A stretch of DNA of 64,000 bases from Pseudomonas sp. 31-12 (GTDB taxonomy: Bacteria; Pseudomonadota; Gammaproteobacteria; Pseudomonadales; Pseudomonadaceae), in contig NZ_CP029482.1 of assembly GCF_003151075.1 (NCBI RefSeq), positions 2,294,001 through 2,358,000 of the forward strand, in the 5' to 3' direction. The position numbers and the translations under genes are program-made. The notes beneath the pieces were generated by a model. It had not been told where the DNA came from. It worked only from the letters and a program-made list of their open reading frames with translations, and searched no databases. Shown here in pieces: positions 53,470 through 63,773 of the stretch (position 1 is the first letter of the stretch; each line of letters starts with the position of its first letter).

Positions 53470-53558
53470 TGCGTCTTGCTGATGGGCACTGGCAGACCTC
53501 GCTCCCATGCGCTCTGAGGCCCATAATGGCGGGCGCGGTTTTGAGGGGGGATGAAGAT

Positions 53559-54575
53559 TTGTTAACTGGACGGTGGGGTGGACTTGTGGTGCTGGCCGGC
53601 GTTTTGTCCGGTTGTGGCAACGGCGACAGCCTGGAGCGCTTCGACGGCCCGACCATGGGCAGTCGTTATTCCATTCAATACGTAAGACATTCCTCCACGC
53701 CCGGGCCGAAAGCGGTGCAGGCGCAAGTAGAAAAAATCCTCGCAGACGTCGATCAGCAAATGTCGACCTATCGCAGCGACTCCGACATCGAGCGCTTCAA
53801 CGACTTGCCTGCCAATCGCTGTCAGAAAATGCCAGCCTCAATCCTCAAACTGGTACGCGTCGGCGAGCAACTCTCAGAACAAAGCGAAGGCTCCTACGAC
53901 CTGACGGTGGAACCGTTGCTCAACCTTTGGGGGTTCGGCCCGCAGGCCCGCGAGGAAAAAGTCCCCGCAGCTCAAGCGCTCGCCGAAGTAAGGCAGCGGG
54001 TCGGCTACCAACACCTGCGCATCGACCGTGATCAGTTGTGCAAGGACGCCGCCGTCGAAGTCGACTTCAACAGCATCGCCGCCGGTTACGCCGTCGACAC
54101 CATTGCCGAAAAACTCGAAGCGATGGGAATCCACAACTACCTCGCCGAAGTGACCGGCGAGCTGAAGGCTGCGGGCAAAAAGCTCGATGGCTCAGCCTGG
54201 AAGATCGCGCTGGAAGAACCCCGTGACGACCAGCAAGTGGCCGAACGCATCATCTCCATCGACGGCTACGGTCTGTCCACCTCCGGTGACTACCGCAATT
54301 ATTTTCAGCAGGACGGCAAGCGCTATTCCCACACCTTCGATGCCCGCACTGGTGCACCGGTCGCACACACCCTGGCGTCAGTCACGGTGATTAATCCTTC
54401 CGCGTTAATGGCCGATGGCTTATCGACGCTGTTGCTGATTCTCGGCCCGGAGCGCGGTTGGGACTACGCAGAAAAACACGATATCGGCGCATTTTTTGTG
54501 ATTCGTGCCGATACAGGTTTCGTCACACGAACCAATCAGGCTTTTGAGCGCCTCAGTGGTGGTAAAACCAAATGA
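53559..54575 (+). CDS. apbE: FAD:protein FMN transferase ApbE, lipoprotein
   Basis: Periplasmic lipoprotein (338 aa) that covalently attaches FMN to threonine of flavoproteins such as NqrB/NqrC. Lipobox LAGVLSGCG near residues 13-20; family motifs [48 protein letters not shown] and [15 protein letters not shown]. Start TTG 53559 preferred because GGGGGG lies eight bases upstream and the signal peptide is then normal; ATG 53526 gives 11 extra polar residues. No Nqr or NqrM gene is adjacent. Confidence 0.9.
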   Translation: MLTGRWGGLVVLAGVLSGCGNGDSLERFDGPTMGSRYSIQYVRHSSTPGPKAVQAQVEKILADVDQQMSTYRSDSDIERFNDLPANRCQKMPASILKLVRVGEQLSEQSEGSYDLTVEPLLNLWGFGPQAREEKVPAAQALAEVRQRVGYQHLRIDRDQLCKDAAVEVDFNSIAAGYAVDTIAEKLEAMGIHNYLAEVTGELKAAGKKLDGSAWKIALEEPRDDQQVAERIISIDGYGLSTSGDYRNYFQQDGKRYSHTFDARTGAPVAHTLASVTVINPSALMADGLSTLLLILGPERGWDYAEKHDIGAFFVIRADTGFVTRTNQAFERLSGGKTK

Positions 54576-54782
54576 TTGCGGCGATCAGCGCATTGAAGAC
54601 TGGCGTTGTAGTGCAGGCAAAACTAGCCTACGACGCGACCAAGGGTTAATGTGCCCGGCGTTGACGCTTCTATAGACTGTGTCCGGGTTCTGCATTGGCC
54701 CCAAATTGTTCCTTCACGCCACAGATCGGCGTGATTTAGCCGCAGGTGCCGAGGGCGCCGCGGCCTGTTCTGAGGAGTACGC

Positions 54783-56177
54783 ATGGCTGTCTACAACTAC
54801 GACGTGGTGGTACTGGGTTCCGGCCCGGCGGGAGAAGGCGCGGCAATGAACGCCGCCAAAGCAGGGCGCAAGGTGGCGATGGTCGATAGCCGTCGCCAGG
54901 TTGGCGGCAACTGCACCCACCTGGGTACCATCCCGTCCAAGGCACTGCGTCACTCGGTCCGGCAGATCATGCAGTTCAATACCAACCCGATGTTCCGGGC
55001 GATTGGTGAGCCGCGCTGGTTCTCGTTCCCGGACGTGCTGAAAAGCGCAGAAAAAGTCATTTCCAAACAAGTCGCCTCGCGCACCGGCTACTACGCCCGT
55101 AACCGCGTCGACGTGTTCTTCGGCACCGGCAGCTTCGCCGACGAGCAAACCATCGAAGTGGTCTGCGCCAACGGCGTGGTCGAAAAACTGGTGGCCAAGC
55201 ACATCATCATCGCCACCGGCTCGCGTCCTTATCGCCCGGCCGACATCGATTTCCATCACCCGCGTATCTACGATAGCGACACCATCCTCAGCCTCGGCCA
55301 CACCCCGCGCAAACTCATTGTTTACGGCGCTGGTGTGATCGGTTGCGAGTACGCGTCGATCTTCAGTGGCCTGGGTGTACTGGTCGAGCTGGTGGACAAC
55401 CGTGGTCAGTTGCTGAGCTTCCTGGACTCGGAAATTTCCCAGGCCCTGAGCTATCACTTCAGCAACAACAACATCACGGTTCGCCACAACGAAGACTACG
55501 ACCGCGTCGAAGGCGTGGACAACGGCGTGATTCTGCACCTCAAGTCCGGCAAGAAGATCAAGGCCGACGCCTTGCTCTGGTGCAACGGCCGTACCGGCAA
55601 CACCGATCAGCTGGGTCTGGAAAATATCGGCGTGAAGGTCAACAGCCGTGGCCAGATCGAAGTCGACGAAGCCTACCGCACCTGCGTACCGAATATTTAC
55701 GGTGCCGGTGACGTGATCGGCTGGCCGAGCCTGGCCAGTGCCGCGCATGACCAGGGTCGTTCGGCCGCTGGCAGCATCGTCGATAACAGCAGCTGGCGCT
55801 TCGTGAATGACGTGCCGACCGGCATCTACACCATTCCCGAGATCAGCTCGATCGGCAAGAACGAGCAGGAGCTGACCCAGGCCAAGGTGCCGTACGAAGT
55901 GGGCAAGGCGTTCTTCAAGAGCATGGCGCGTGCACAGATTGCCGGCGAGCCTCAGGGCATGCTGAAAATCCTGTTCCACCGCGAGACCCTGGAAGTGCTG
56001 GGCGTTCACTGCTTCGGTTATCAGGCGTCGGAGATCGTTCACATCGGTCAGGCGATCATGAGTCAGCCGGGCGAATTGAACACGCTGAAATATTTCGTCA
56101 ACACGACGTTCAACTACCCGACCATGGCCGAAGCCTATCGGGTAGCGGCGTACGATGGCCTCAACCGGCTTTTTTGA
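54783..56177 (+). CDS. sthA: Soluble pyridine nucleotide transhydrogenase SthA
   Basis: FAD enzyme (464 aa) that balances NADPH and NADH. Shows [19 protein letters not shown] (FAD), [15 protein letters not shown], where the second active-site Cys of related disulfide reductases is replaced (CxxxxxT), and the NAD(P) site [15 protein letters not shown]. Start ATG 54783 with GAGGAG upstream. Confidence 0.96.
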   Translation: MAVYNYDVVVLGSGPAGEGAAMNAAKAGRKVAMVDSRRQVGGNCTHLGTIPSKALRHSVRQIMQFNTNPMFRAIGEPRWFSFPDVLKSAEKVISKQVASRTGYYARNRVDVFFGTGSFADEQTIEVVCANGVVEKLVAKHIIIATGSRPYRPADIDFHHPRIYDSDTILSLGHTPRKLIVYGAGVIGCEYASIFSGLGVLVELVDNRGQLLSFLDSEISQALSYHFSNNNITVRHNEDYDRVEGVDNGVILHLKSGKKIKADALLWCNGRTGNTDQLGLENIGVKVNSRGQIEVDEAYRTCVPNIYGAGDVIGWPSLASAAHDQGRSAAGSIVDNSSWRFVNDVPTGIYTIPEISSIGKNEQELTQAKVPYEVGKAFFKSMARAQIAGEPQGMLKILFHRETLEVLGVHCFGYQASEIVHIGQAIMSQPGELNTLKYFVNTTFNYPTMAEAYRVAAYDGLNRLF

Positions 56178-56183
56178 GCGGCT

Positions 56184-56208
56184 CCGGCCGGTGGCCTGAG
56201 CCGGCCGG
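56184..56208. terminator. GC-rich hairpin between sthA and the phosphodiesterase gene
   Basis: CCGGCCGG repeated as an inverted pair with a 9-base loop, no T-run. Weak candidate terminator for converging genes. Confidence 0.4.
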
Positions 56209-56219
56209 GGAGACCGATT

Positions 56220-56942
56220 TCAGCAACTCTCGAGGGTGGCGCTGGCCAAACCGGGAAAGTCTGTAATCAGGCTGTCAACGCCGAAGTCGGCGAGTCTGCG
56301 CATCAGCGCGGGCTCGTTGACTGTCCACACCGACACATGCAGCCCCTGACGCTGCGCCTTCTGCAGGCGTTCCGGCGTACACAGGGTCCAGTTCAGCGCC
56401 AGAATCTCACAGCCATAACTTTGCGCGACCTTCAACGGGTCCAGCCACGCATACTCGGCCACCAATCCACGGGACACGTCCGGCACCAGGTCGAGCGCGG
56501 CTTTCAGTACTTCACGTGAGCTCGACGTGATCGTGACCTTGTCGAGCAGGCCGAAACGCTGGGCCATTTCGCGAATCGCCAGCACGGTCGTCGCGGCGCG
56601 GGTGCGTGAAGCGCTTTTGACTTCCAGCTGCCAGTGCTCGAAATCGCATTTCTCGAACAGTTCTTCCAGCGTTGGGATCGGGCAGGGCTTGATCCAGCCC
56701 GGACCGCCCTTGCGTGCGTCGTAGGTCACCAGTTCTGCCGCCGTGTGCTCGACGACCTTGCCGCGTCGGTCGGTAGTGCGTTTGAGCGTCGGGTCGTGGA
56801 TGACCATCAACTCGTTGTCCATGGACAGGTTCAGGTCCAGTTCGCAGCGGCGCACGCCGTGCTTGAGGCATTGCTGAAAACTGGTCAGCGTGTTTTCCGG
56901 TGCTTCGCCCTTGGCGCCGCGATGGCCGTAGATGAGAGTCAC
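56220..56942 (-). CDS. Glycerophosphodiester phosphodiesterase
   Basis: GDPD-family enzyme (240 aa), cytoplasmic (no signal peptide), releasing glycerol-3-phosphate from phospholipid head-group diesters. TIM-barrel motifs: LIYGHRGAKGEAPENTLTSF, CELDLNLSMDNELMVIHDPT, WQLEVKS. Start GTG 56942 with AAGGAA six bases upstream. Follows the PilZ gene by 14 bases, so an operon is likely. Confidence 0.92.
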   Translation of the reverse strand: MTLIYGHRGAKGEAPENTLTSFQQCLKHGVRRCELDLNLSMDNELMVIHDPTLKRTTDRRGKVVEHTAAELVTYDARKGGPGWIKPCPIPTLEELFEKCDFEHWQLEVKSASRTRAATTVLAIREMAQRFGLLDKVTITSSSREVLKAALDLVPDVSRGLVAEYAWLDPLKVAQSYGCEILALNWTLCTPERLQKAQRQGLHVSVWTVNEPALMRRLADFGVDSLITDFPGLASATLESC

Positions 56943-56956
56943 GGTTCTTCCTTAAA

Positions 56957-57535
56957 TTAAATGCCTGATTCGTTTTCGCGGGCCAGACGTCGTTCCTGGG
57001 CCTGCTTCTGCAAAATGTAGCGGGCGAGCAATTGGCGCTGGGCATCGGTCGGGTATTCGAACTCGGTGCCGACGTCGTAGGCACCCGCCTTGCGATCGCA
57101 ATGCGTGACCTTGGCCCGCAGCAACAGGCCGAGGGCTTGCGGCATCAGTACCAGCTTGACCGACAGGTGCGCGCCCACGGCGATGGGTGTCGGGTATTGA
57201 AAGTCGATGCCGCCTTCGGAAATGATCACCGGCTGCGGCTCGCCGATCTGCCCGAGCACGGTGATGGCGATCACCTGGCTCAGCAGATCGATGCGTTTGT
57301 TCTGGGATTTCAGGAACGCTGCGAGGTTGCGGTCGCGCTCACTGATCTGGCGCAGCAGGTGCTGCGACTCGAATTCGCTCAGGTGCAGTTCGCTGAGCAA
57401 GTTGAACAGAGGGGAAGCATCCTGCAACACTTCCTGGCCTGCAGCTTCGGGAGCGGACAGGGGCCGAATTTCCAGTGCGATCGTGTCCTCGATACGGTAG
57501 TATTCGCGGCGATCTTCTTCATCTAATGTCGACAT
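56957..57535 (-). CDS. PilZ domain protein
   Basis: Protein of 192 aa with a C-terminal/N-terminal split PilZ fold: DRREYYRIED (RxxxR) near residues 8-17 and ISEGGIDF near 104-111 (S-x-G-G), the two parts of the cyclic-di-GMP site, so binding is likely. The extra middle helical part (FNLLSELHLSEFESQHLLRQ) suggests a coiled-coil or dimer region. Start ATG 57535; ribosome site weak. Upstream of the glycerophosphodiesterase gene and divergent from lolC. Confidence 0.85.
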   Translation of the reverse strand: MSTLDEEDRREYYRIEDTIALEIRPLSAPEAAGQEVLQDASPLFNLLSELHLSEFESQHLLRQISERDRNLAAFLKSQNKRIDLLSQVIAITVLGQIGEPQPVIISEGGIDFQYPTPIAVGAHLSVKLVLMPQALGLLLRAKVTHCDRKAGAYDVGTEFEYPTDAQRQLLARYILQKQAQERRLARENESGI

Positions 57536-57629
57536 GGCGAACCCATGGTAGCGGCGGTGGTCTGAGTGTAAAGCTGGTTATCGACCCCCGCCACAAGGAC
57601 GTTCCTTTTCCCTCCGAACAAGCCCCGAC

Positions 57630-58880
57630 ATGTTCAGACCTCTCTTCGTATTTATTGGCACGCGTTATACCCGTGCAAAGCGCCGCAATCATTTTGTGTC
57701 ATTCATTTCCCTGACCTCGATGATCGGACTCGCCCTCGGCGTAGTCGTGATGATCGTCGTGCTTTCGGTCATGAACGGCTTCGATCATGAGATGCGCACC
57801 CGCGTGTTGGGCATGGTGCCCCACGCGACCATCGAGTCCGGTGAACCGATCAGCGACTGGCAAAGCCTGGCCGCCAAGGTCAAGCAGAACCCGCAGGTGA
57901 CGGCCGTGGCGCCGTTCACTCAGATGCAGGGCTTGCTGACCAACAACGGCAAGGTCTCCAAAGTCCTGCTCAATGCCATCGACCCTGCGCTGGAACGCCA
58001 GGTCTCGATCATTGATAACTTCATGCAGCAGGGCAAACTCGACGATCTCACGCCGGGCAGTTTTGGCATCGTTATCGGCGACAAGGCGGCCGCCAAGCTC
58101 GGCGCGGCCATCGGCGACAAGCTGACCTTCGTCGCGCCGGAAGTCACCGTGACCCCGGCCGGGATGTTCCCGCGCATGAAACGCTTCACCGTGGTCGGCA
58201 TCTTCCATGTCGGCGCCGGCGAGATCGATGGCTATCTGGGCGTCACCAATCTGCAGGATCTGGCAAAGTTGCATCGCTGGAAACCGGATCAGGTCCAGGG
58301 GATCCGCCTGAAGTTCGACGACCTGTTCCAGGCCCCGCGCACGGCGTGGAACATCGCCCAGCAACTTGGCGAAGACCATTTCTATGCCCGGGACTGGACA
58401 CGCACCCATGGCAATCTGTATCAGGCGATCCGCATGGAAAAAGCCATGATCGGCCTGCTGTTGCTGCTGATCGTCGCCGTCGCCGCGTTCAACATCATTT
58501 CTACACTGGTGATGGTGGTGAACGACAAGAAGGGCGACATCGCGATTCTGCGCACCCTGGGCTCCACGCCGGGGCAGATCATGGCGATCTTCATGGTCCA
58601 GGGCACGGTCATTGGCGTGATCGGTACGCTGATCGGCGCCGTGGTCGGGATTTTCGCCGCGCTGAACGTCAGCGCCGCTATTTCAGCCCTCGAAGGGTTG
58701 ATCGGCCATAAGTTCCTCAACGCCGACGTCTACTTCATCGATTACCTGCCGTCGCAAGTGCAGAGCCAGGACGTATTGATGGTCTGCGCCGCCGCGTTGG
58801 TCCTGAGTTTCCTCGCCACCCTGTATCCAGCATGGCGTGCTGCGCGCACCCAGCCTGCGGAGGCGCTACGTTATGAGTGA
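57630..58880 (+). CDS. lolC: Lipoprotein-releasing ABC transporter permease LolC
   Basis: Permease (416 aa) of the LolCDE complex that extracts lipoproteins from the inner membrane for LolA. Four membrane segments: one near the N-terminus ([20 protein letters not shown]) and three in the last third, with a large periplasmic domain between. Homologous to LolE downstream. Its stop overlaps the region of the lolD start. Confidence 0.92.
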   Translation: MFRPLFVFIGTRYTRAKRRNHFVSFISLTSMIGLALGVVVMIVVLSVMNGFDHEMRTRVLGMVPHATIESGEPISDWQSLAAKVKQNPQVTAVAPFTQMQGLLTNNGKVSKVLLNAIDPALERQVSIIDNFMQQGKLDDLTPGSFGIVIGDKAAAKLGAAIGDKLTFVAPEVTVTPAGMFPRMKRFTVVGIFHVGAGEIDGYLGVTNLQDLAKLHRWKPDQVQGIRLKFDDLFQAPRTAWNIAQQLGEDHFYARDWTRTHGNLYQAIRMEKAMIGLLLLLIVAVAAFNIISTLVMVVNDKKGDIAILRTLGSTPGQIMAIFMVQGTVIGVIGTLIGAVVGIFAALNVSAAISALEGLIGHKFLNADVYFIDYLPSQVQSQDVLMVCAAALVLSFLATLYPAWRAARTQPAEALRYE

Positions 58881-58887
58881 GTTGGGT

Positions 58888-59571
58888 ATGAGTGATAAAG
58901 CAATCTTGAGCTGCCGCGACCTGGGCAAATCCTACGAGGAAGGCCCGGAGTCGGTCGAAGTGCTGGCCGGCCTGCAACTGGAGCTGCATCCGGGTGAGCG
59001 CGTGGCGATTGTCGGCACCTCGGGTTCGGGCAAAAGTACCTTGCTCAACCTGTTGGGCGGTCTCGACACGCCGACCAAGGGCAGCGTCTGGCTCGACGGC
59101 GAAGAGTTGTCGGCCCTGAGCGAGAAGAATCGCGGTCTGTTGCGCAATCGATCGCTGGGTTTCGTTTACCAGTTCCACCATTTGCTGCCTGAGTTCACCG
59201 CGCTGGAAAACGTCTGCATGCCGCTGCTGATCGGCAAGACCGCGATCCCGGAAGCGCGTCAGCGTGCGACCGCGTTGCTGGAGCGGGTAGGGCTGGGCCA
59301 TCGCCTGGAGCACAAACCGGCCGAACTGTCCGGCGGCGAGCGTCAGCGTGTGGCCATCGCCCGCGCGCTGGTGAACAAGCCAGGCCTGGTGATGCTCGAC
59401 GAACCGACCGGCAACCTCGACTCCCACACCGCCCAGGGCATTCAGGATTTGATGCTGGAACTCAGCACCTCGATGCGCACGGCGTTCCTGGTGGTGACTC
59501 ACGACATGAACCTGGCCCGCCAGATGGACCGCGTCCTGCATTTGCAGGAAGGTTGCCTGACGCCCATCTGA
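58888..59571 (+). CDS. lolD: Lipoprotein-releasing ATPase LolD
   Basis: ABC ATPase (227 aa). Walker [20 protein letters not shown], LolD motif [23 protein letters not shown], signature [16 protein letters not shown], Walker [13 protein letters not shown]. Start taken at ATG 58888 (MSDKAILSC) to match the family length; ATG 58873, preceded by GGAGG and overlapping the lolC end by eight bases, is a good alternative. Confidence 0.93.
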   Translation: MSDKAILSCRDLGKSYEEGPESVEVLAGLQLELHPGERVAIVGTSGSGKSTLLNLLGGLDTPTKGSVWLDGEELSALSEKNRGLLRNRSLGFVYQFHHLLPEFTALENVCMPLLIGKTAIPEARQRATALLERVGLGHRLEHKPAELSGGERQRVAIARALVNKPGLVMLDEPTGNLDSHTAQGIQDLMLELSTSMRTAFLVVTHDMNLARQMDRVLHLQEGCLTPI

Positions 59572-59580
59572 TTGACCGAA

Positions 59581-59618
59581 ACCCGACGTGTGAGAACGCG
59601 TCGGGTCTTTTATTTTTA
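59581..59618 (+). terminator. Intrinsic terminator or attenuator between lolD and lolE
   Basis: Perfect 8-bp stem ACCCGACG/CGTCGGGT with a 10-base loop, followed by CTTTTATTTTTA, nine bases after lolD and 17 bases before lolE. It has all features of a terminator although lolE should be in the same operon. Confidence 0.75.
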
Positions 59619-59634
59619 TACGGTGCCCCAGCGA

Positions 59635-60879
59635 ATGTTCAGACCGTTATCGATCTTTATCGGCACGCGCTATACCCGCGCCAAGCGCCGCAATCGCTTT
59701 GTTTCCTTCATCTCGATGACCTCGATGATCGGCCTCGCCCTCGGTGTGCTGGCGATGATCGTGGTGCTGTCGGTGATGAACGGCTTCCAACGCGAGATGA
59801 GCTCGCGCATCCTCGGCATGGTGCCGCACGCGACCATCGTTGGCGTGAAGCCGATCGACGATTGGCACCCCGTGGCCGCCGCCGCGATGAAAAATCCGGA
59901 AGTCACCGCTGCCGTGCCGTTCACCGAGATGGAAGGCATGCTCTCCTATAAAGGCACGATGCAGCCGATCCAGGTCAGCGGTGTTGATCCGGCGCTGGAA
60001 GGCAAGGTCTCTATTGTCGCCAAGCACATTGTTCAGGGCCGTCTCGATGCCTTGAAACCGGGCGAGTTTGGCGTGGTGATCGGCGAAATCACTGCGCGAC
60101 GTTTCCGCTTGAACGTCGGCGACAAGATCACTCTGGTCGTGCCGGAAATCAGCAGCGCACCGGGGGGCATCACCCCGCGCATGCAGCGGCTGAATGTGGT
60201 CGGCGTGTTCAAGGTCGGCGCCGAGCTGGATGGCTCGATGGCGCTGATCCACGTCGCCGATGCCGCGCAGATGCAGCACTGGGAACCGAACCAGGTGCAG
60301 AGCGTGCGTTTGGCGGTGAAGGATTTGTACGCGGCGCCGAAGGTCTCCAGTGATGTTGCCAGCGGGCTGGGCACTGCTTACAGGGCTGACGACTGGACCC
60401 ACACCCAGGGCAGCCTGTTCAGCGCGATGAAGATGGAAAAAACCATGATCGGTCTGCTGTTGCTGATGATCGTCGCGGTGGCGGCGTTCAACATCATCGC
60501 AACGCTGATCATGGTGGTGAACGACAAGGGCGCGGACATCGCGATCCTGCGCACCATCGGCGCGACACCGCGGCAGATCATGGCGATCTTCATGGTGCAG
60601 GGCACGGTGATCGGGGTTGTCGGCACCTTGATCGGTGGCGTGCTCGGCGTGATTGCGGCGTTGAACGTCAGTGAGCTGGTGGGCTGGATGGAGCGGGTCA
60701 GTGGCCAGCACATCTTCAGTTCCGACGTGTATTTCGTCAGCAACCTGCCTTCGGAACTGCAGGGTGGGGATGTGCTGTTGATCTGCTCGGCGGGGTTCGT
60801 CTTGAGCTTCCTGGCGACGGTATACCCGGCTTGGCGTGCGGCGAAGATCGAGCCGGCTCACGCGTTGCGGTATTCGTAA
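59635..60879 (+). CDS. lolE: Lipoprotein-releasing ABC transporter permease LolE
   Basis: Second permease (414 aa) of LolCDE, homologous to LolC over its whole length (starts [20 protein letters not shown], nearly the same as LolC). Large periplasmic domain and C-terminal membrane helices ([19 protein letters not shown]). Start ATG 59635. In the heterodimer LolC binds LolA and LolE binds substrate; which of the two is which is set here by order. Confidence 0.9.
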   Translation: MFRPLSIFIGTRYTRAKRRNRFVSFISMTSMIGLALGVLAMIVVLSVMNGFQREMSSRILGMVPHATIVGVKPIDDWHPVAAAAMKNPEVTAAVPFTEMEGMLSYKGTMQPIQVSGVDPALEGKVSIVAKHIVQGRLDALKPGEFGVVIGEITARRFRLNVGDKITLVVPEISSAPGGITPRMQRLNVVGVFKVGAELDGSMALIHVADAAQMQHWEPNQVQSVRLAVKDLYAAPKVSSDVASGLGTAYRADDWTHTQGSLFSAMKMEKTMIGLLLLMIVAVAAFNIIATLIMVVNDKGADIAILRTIGATPRQIMAIFMVQGTVIGVVGTLIGGVLGVIAALNVSELVGWMERVSGQHIFSSDVYFVSNLPSELQGGDVLLICSAGFVLSFLATVYPAWRAAKIEPAHALRYS

Positions 60880-60890
60880 GCCCTGATACC

Positions 60891-60985
60891 GCCTTCGCGA
60901 GCAAGCCCGCTCCCACAGTGATCGAGTTGAATCACAATATTGTGAACGGCTCGAAACCCTGTGGGAGCGGGCTTGCTCGCGAAGG
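60891..60985. repeat. REP-type inverted repeat, small class
   Basis: GCCTTCGCGAGCAAGCCCGC...GCGGGCTTGCTCGCGAAGG, 95 bases overall, between lolE and the converging copS. Confidence 0.9.
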
Positions 60986-61002
60986 GGCCAGGCCTGCTGG
61001 CC

Positions 61003-62352
61003 TCAATCCCCCTTCGGCAACTCAATCACAAACCGCGTCCACCCATTCTCCGATTCACATCGAATCTGTCCACCATGGGCACGAATGATCGACTGCGTAA
61101 TCGCCAACCCCAACCCCGCATGTTCACTGCTGCCTTCCTGGCGCGCCGGATCACCCCGATAAAACCGGTCAAACAATCGCGGCAGCAACGCCGCATCAAT
61201 GCCTTCGCCACTGTTCTCAACCGTCAAACTCAAGCCGTTGACCTGATCGACAATCCGCACCCGAACCTCGCCATCAGCGGGCGTAAACCGCATCGCGTTA
61301 TCCAGCAGATTGGACAGCGCCCGCCGCAACATGCTGCGGTCGCCCGCCATCCGCGCGCAGCCGTCACGGCTCATTGTCACCCGGGCGTCTTCCGCCAACG
61401 GCGCAAAGAACTCCAATAACACATCCGCTTCTTCTGCCAGTTCCAGGGGTTCGTGCTTGGGCGTCAGCAAACCATGGTCAGCCTTGGCCAGGTACAGCAT
61501 GTCGTTGACCAGTTGCGCCATCCATTGCAGTTCTTCGAGATTGCTGTGCAGCGCTTCGCGATAATCCTCTATCGGCCGAGGGCGGGTGAGGGTGACCTGG
61601 GTGTGGGTTAGCAGGTTTGACAGTGGCGTGCGCAGTTCATGGGCGATGTCAGCGGAAAACGCCGAAAGACGTTGAAACGAGTCGTCGAGGCGTCCGAGCA
61701 TGGCGTTGAAGCTGTGGGCCAATTCCGTGAGTTCCGACGGCATATTCGCTTCGGGCAGCCGGGCATTGAGCGATTGTGCCGATACGCCGCTGGCAATCGC
61801 ACTCATACGCCGCAACGGGCGCAAGCCACTGCGGGCTGCCCATGCACCGAGCAGCGCGGTGGCCAGCGCTGACAAACCGACAGTTAGCCAGATCAGGTGC
61901 TGCATGCGTTGAAGAAAGTGCTGGTGATGGGTGATGTCCAGCAGCAAGGTCAGTTGTGGTGAATCGGGGCGGTCGACAAATAACGGCGCATTCAGCACGC
62001 GATAATCGGTGCCGTCATCGTTCAGCGTGGATAAACCCGGTTTTTGCGGGGTTTTTTGCGGCAGCCGCGCCGAGCTGTCATACCAGCGCTGGCCATCGCT
62101 GCCGGTGATTCGCAGCGACAGATCCGCCTGCTGGCTCAGCTCGTCAGCCAGTTTGACTTCGCTTTCACTCGACTGAATGTCGTGCAGCGCCCGACGCAAA
62201 CCAATCAACTTGCCCTCCAGCAACTGCTGGTCGAGCTCAATGAAGTGCGCCTCACTGGCGCGACTGAACAATACCCCGGCAAACAATGAAACCACGGCGG
62301 TACAGGCCGCAAACAGCAGCGCCAGACGGCTGCTCAGCGAAAGTCGACGCAT
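61003..62352 (-). CDS. copS: Copper-type sensor histidine kinase CopS
   Basis: Membrane sensor kinase (449 aa) of the CopS/CusS/IrlS heavy-metal group. Membrane segments at about 8-29 and 152-172 enclose a periplasmic sensor domain; then HAMP, H-box SADIAHELRTPLSNLL, N-box LSNLLDNAMRFTP and G-box HAGLGLAITQSI. Start ATG 62352 shares one base with the copR stop (TGATG). The copper assignment comes from the cupredoxin neighbour and the cop box. Confidence 0.9.
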   Translation of the reverse strand: MRRLSLSSRLALLFAACTAVVSLFAGVLFSRASEAHFIELDQQLLEGKLIGLRRALHDIQSSESEVKLADELSQQADLSLRITGSDGQRWYDSSARLPQKTPQKPGLSTLNDDGTDYRVLNAPLFVDRPDSPQLTLLLDITHHQHFLQRMQHLIWLTVGLSALATALLGAWAARSGLRPLRRMSAIASGVSAQSLNARLPEANMPSELTELAHSFNAMLGRLDDSFQRLSAFSADIAHELRTPLSNLLTHTQVTLTRPRPIEDYREALHSNLEELQWMAQLVNDMLYLAKADHGLLTPKHEPLELAEEADVLLEFFAPLAEDARVTMSRDGCARMAGDRSMLRRALSNLLDNAMRFTPADGEVRVRIVDQVNGLSLTVENSGEGIDAALLPRLFDRFYRGDPARQEGSSEHAGLGLAITQSIIRAHGGQIRCESENGWTRFVIELPKGD

Positions 62353-63032
62353 CAGGCAGGGCGCTCTTCAAGGACATAACCCATGCCGCGCACGGTATGA
62401 ATCAGCTTGTTGGGGAACTCATCGTCGACCTTCAGGCGCAAACGGCGGATCGCGACCTCGATGACATTGGTGTCGCTGTCGAAATTCATGTCCCAGACCT
62501 GGGAGGCGATCAGCGATTTGGGCAACACTTCGCCCTGGCGCCGCAGGAGCATTTCCAGCAGCGCGAATTCCTTGGCTGTCAGGTCGATGCGCTGACCGCC
62601 TCGCTCTACCCGGCGGCGGATCAAATCCATGCGCAAGTCGGCCAGTTGCAGGCTGGTTTCCTGCGGCGAAGCACTGCCACGTCGCAACAAGCTGCGGACC
62701 CGCGCCAGCAACTCGGAGAAGGCGAACGGCTTGACCAGGTAATCGTCGGCACCCAATTCGAGGCCGTGGACTCTGTCCTCCACCGCATCTCGCGCCGTCA
62801 GAAAAAGGACCGGCGTATCGAGACCGGCGCCGCGCACCGCTCGCAGAATTTGCCAGCCATCGCGGCCCGGTAGCATCACATCAAGGATCAACAGCGCGTA
62901 ATCGCCACTCAACGCCAGTTGTTGCCCGGTATTGCCGTCGGCCGCCAGCTCAGTGGTGAAACCGGCCTCGGTCAGGCCCTGGCGCAGGTAGTGGCCGGTT
63001 TTCGGTTGGTCTTCGACGATCAGCAGTTTCAT
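62352..63032 (-). CDS. copR: Copper-type response regulator CopR
   Basis: OmpR-family regulator (226 aa). Receiver with phosphoacceptor Asp51 ([14 protein letters not shown]) and acidic pocket near VEDQP; C-terminal winged helix ([34 protein letters not shown]). First gene of copRS. The divergent cupredoxin gene has a cop-box-like operator. Confidence 0.93.
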   Translation of the reverse strand: MKLLIVEDQPKTGHYLRQGLTEAGFTTELAADGNTGQQLALSGDYALLILDVMLPGRDGWQILRAVRGAGLDTPVLFLTARDAVEDRVHGLELGADDYLVKPFAFSELLARVRSLLRRGSASPQETSLQLADLRMDLIRRRVERGGQRIDLTAKEFALLEMLLRRQGEVLPKSLIASQVWDMNFDSDTNVIEVAIRRLRLKVDDEFPNKLIHTVRGMGYVLEERPA

Positions 63033-63093
63033 GGGCGACTCGAGGCAAATGGAACGAACGCTTTATACCGTGGGCGGCGTTGATACAGCTCAA

Positions 63094-63122
63094 CCTGACA
63101 GAGTTGTAATCTGGCTGTCAGG
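63094..63122. promoter_or_regulatory. CopR operator (cop box) in divergent control region
   Basis: CCTGACAG and CTGTCAGG form a perfect 8-bp inverted pair, and TGACAGAGTTGTAAT (63096-63110) matches the cop-box form TGACA-N4-TGTAAT described for CopR/CusR-type regulators. Lies between copR and the cupredoxin gene. Confidence 0.7.
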
Positions 63123-63187
63123 TTGTGGGCAGTGGCGACAGTTTAGAGTTTTCCACAGGCTGAATCTTATCTTGTTGGAGTACGACT

Positions 63188-63712
63188 ATGTTTTTGCGCA
63201 AACCTTTGGGGCTGGCCGCGAGTTTGCTGGCACTGAGCTCGCCGGTGTGGGCATCACCGGCGCCTACCTACGATTTCGGTCAACCGGCCCCGGCGGCCAA
63301 GGCGACCCGCAGTGTCGAGGTGGTGATGGGCGACATGTCGTTCACGTCCAAGGCAATCGATATCAAGGCCGGTGAGACGGTTCGTTTTGTGTTGGTGAAT
63401 AAAGGCCAGTTGCTGCATGAATTCAACCTCGGCGACGCAGCGATGCATGCCCGGCATCAGCAGGAAATGTTGAAGATGCAGCAGAGCGGCATGCTCACGC
63501 CTACAGGCATGAAGGAAATGGATCACGGTTCGATGGCCGGCATGGATCACGGAATGATGAAACACGATGACCCGAACAGCGTCCTCGTGGAACCGGGTAA
63601 AACCGCCGGGCTGACCTGGACCTTCACCAAGGCCACCAGCCTGGAATTTGCCTGCAATATTCCCGGTCACTATCAGGCGGGCATGGTCGGCAAACTGACT
63701 GTCAGTCAGTAA
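63188..63712 (+). CDS. Periplasmic cupredoxin (CopI-like copper-binding protein)
   Basis: Exported blue-copper-type protein (174 aa). Signal peptide about 1-22 (FLRKPLGLAASLLALSSPVWA), then a cupredoxin fold with ligand pattern His (LLHEFN), Cys (FACNIPGH), His and Met (YQAGM). A Met/His-rich insert (MDHGSMAGMDHGMMKH) in the middle likely binds extra copper. Start ATG 63188 with GGAG seven to eight bases upstream. Divergent from copRS, so probably a copper-tolerance protein under CopR. Confidence 0.9.
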   Translation: MFLRKPLGLAASLLALSSPVWASPAPTYDFGQPAPAAKATRSVEVVMGDMSFTSKAIDIKAGETVRFVLVNKGQLLHEFNLGDAAMHARHQQEMLKMQQSGMLTPTGMKEMDHGSMAGMDHGMMKHDDPNSVLVEPGKTAGLTWTFTKATSLEFACNIPGHYQAGMVGKLTVSQ

Positions 63713-63773
63713 GCACTCAAAGGCGGGCGCAAAGGCTGGTAGAATCCGCTGATTCTTCAGTCAGGTTTCCGCC

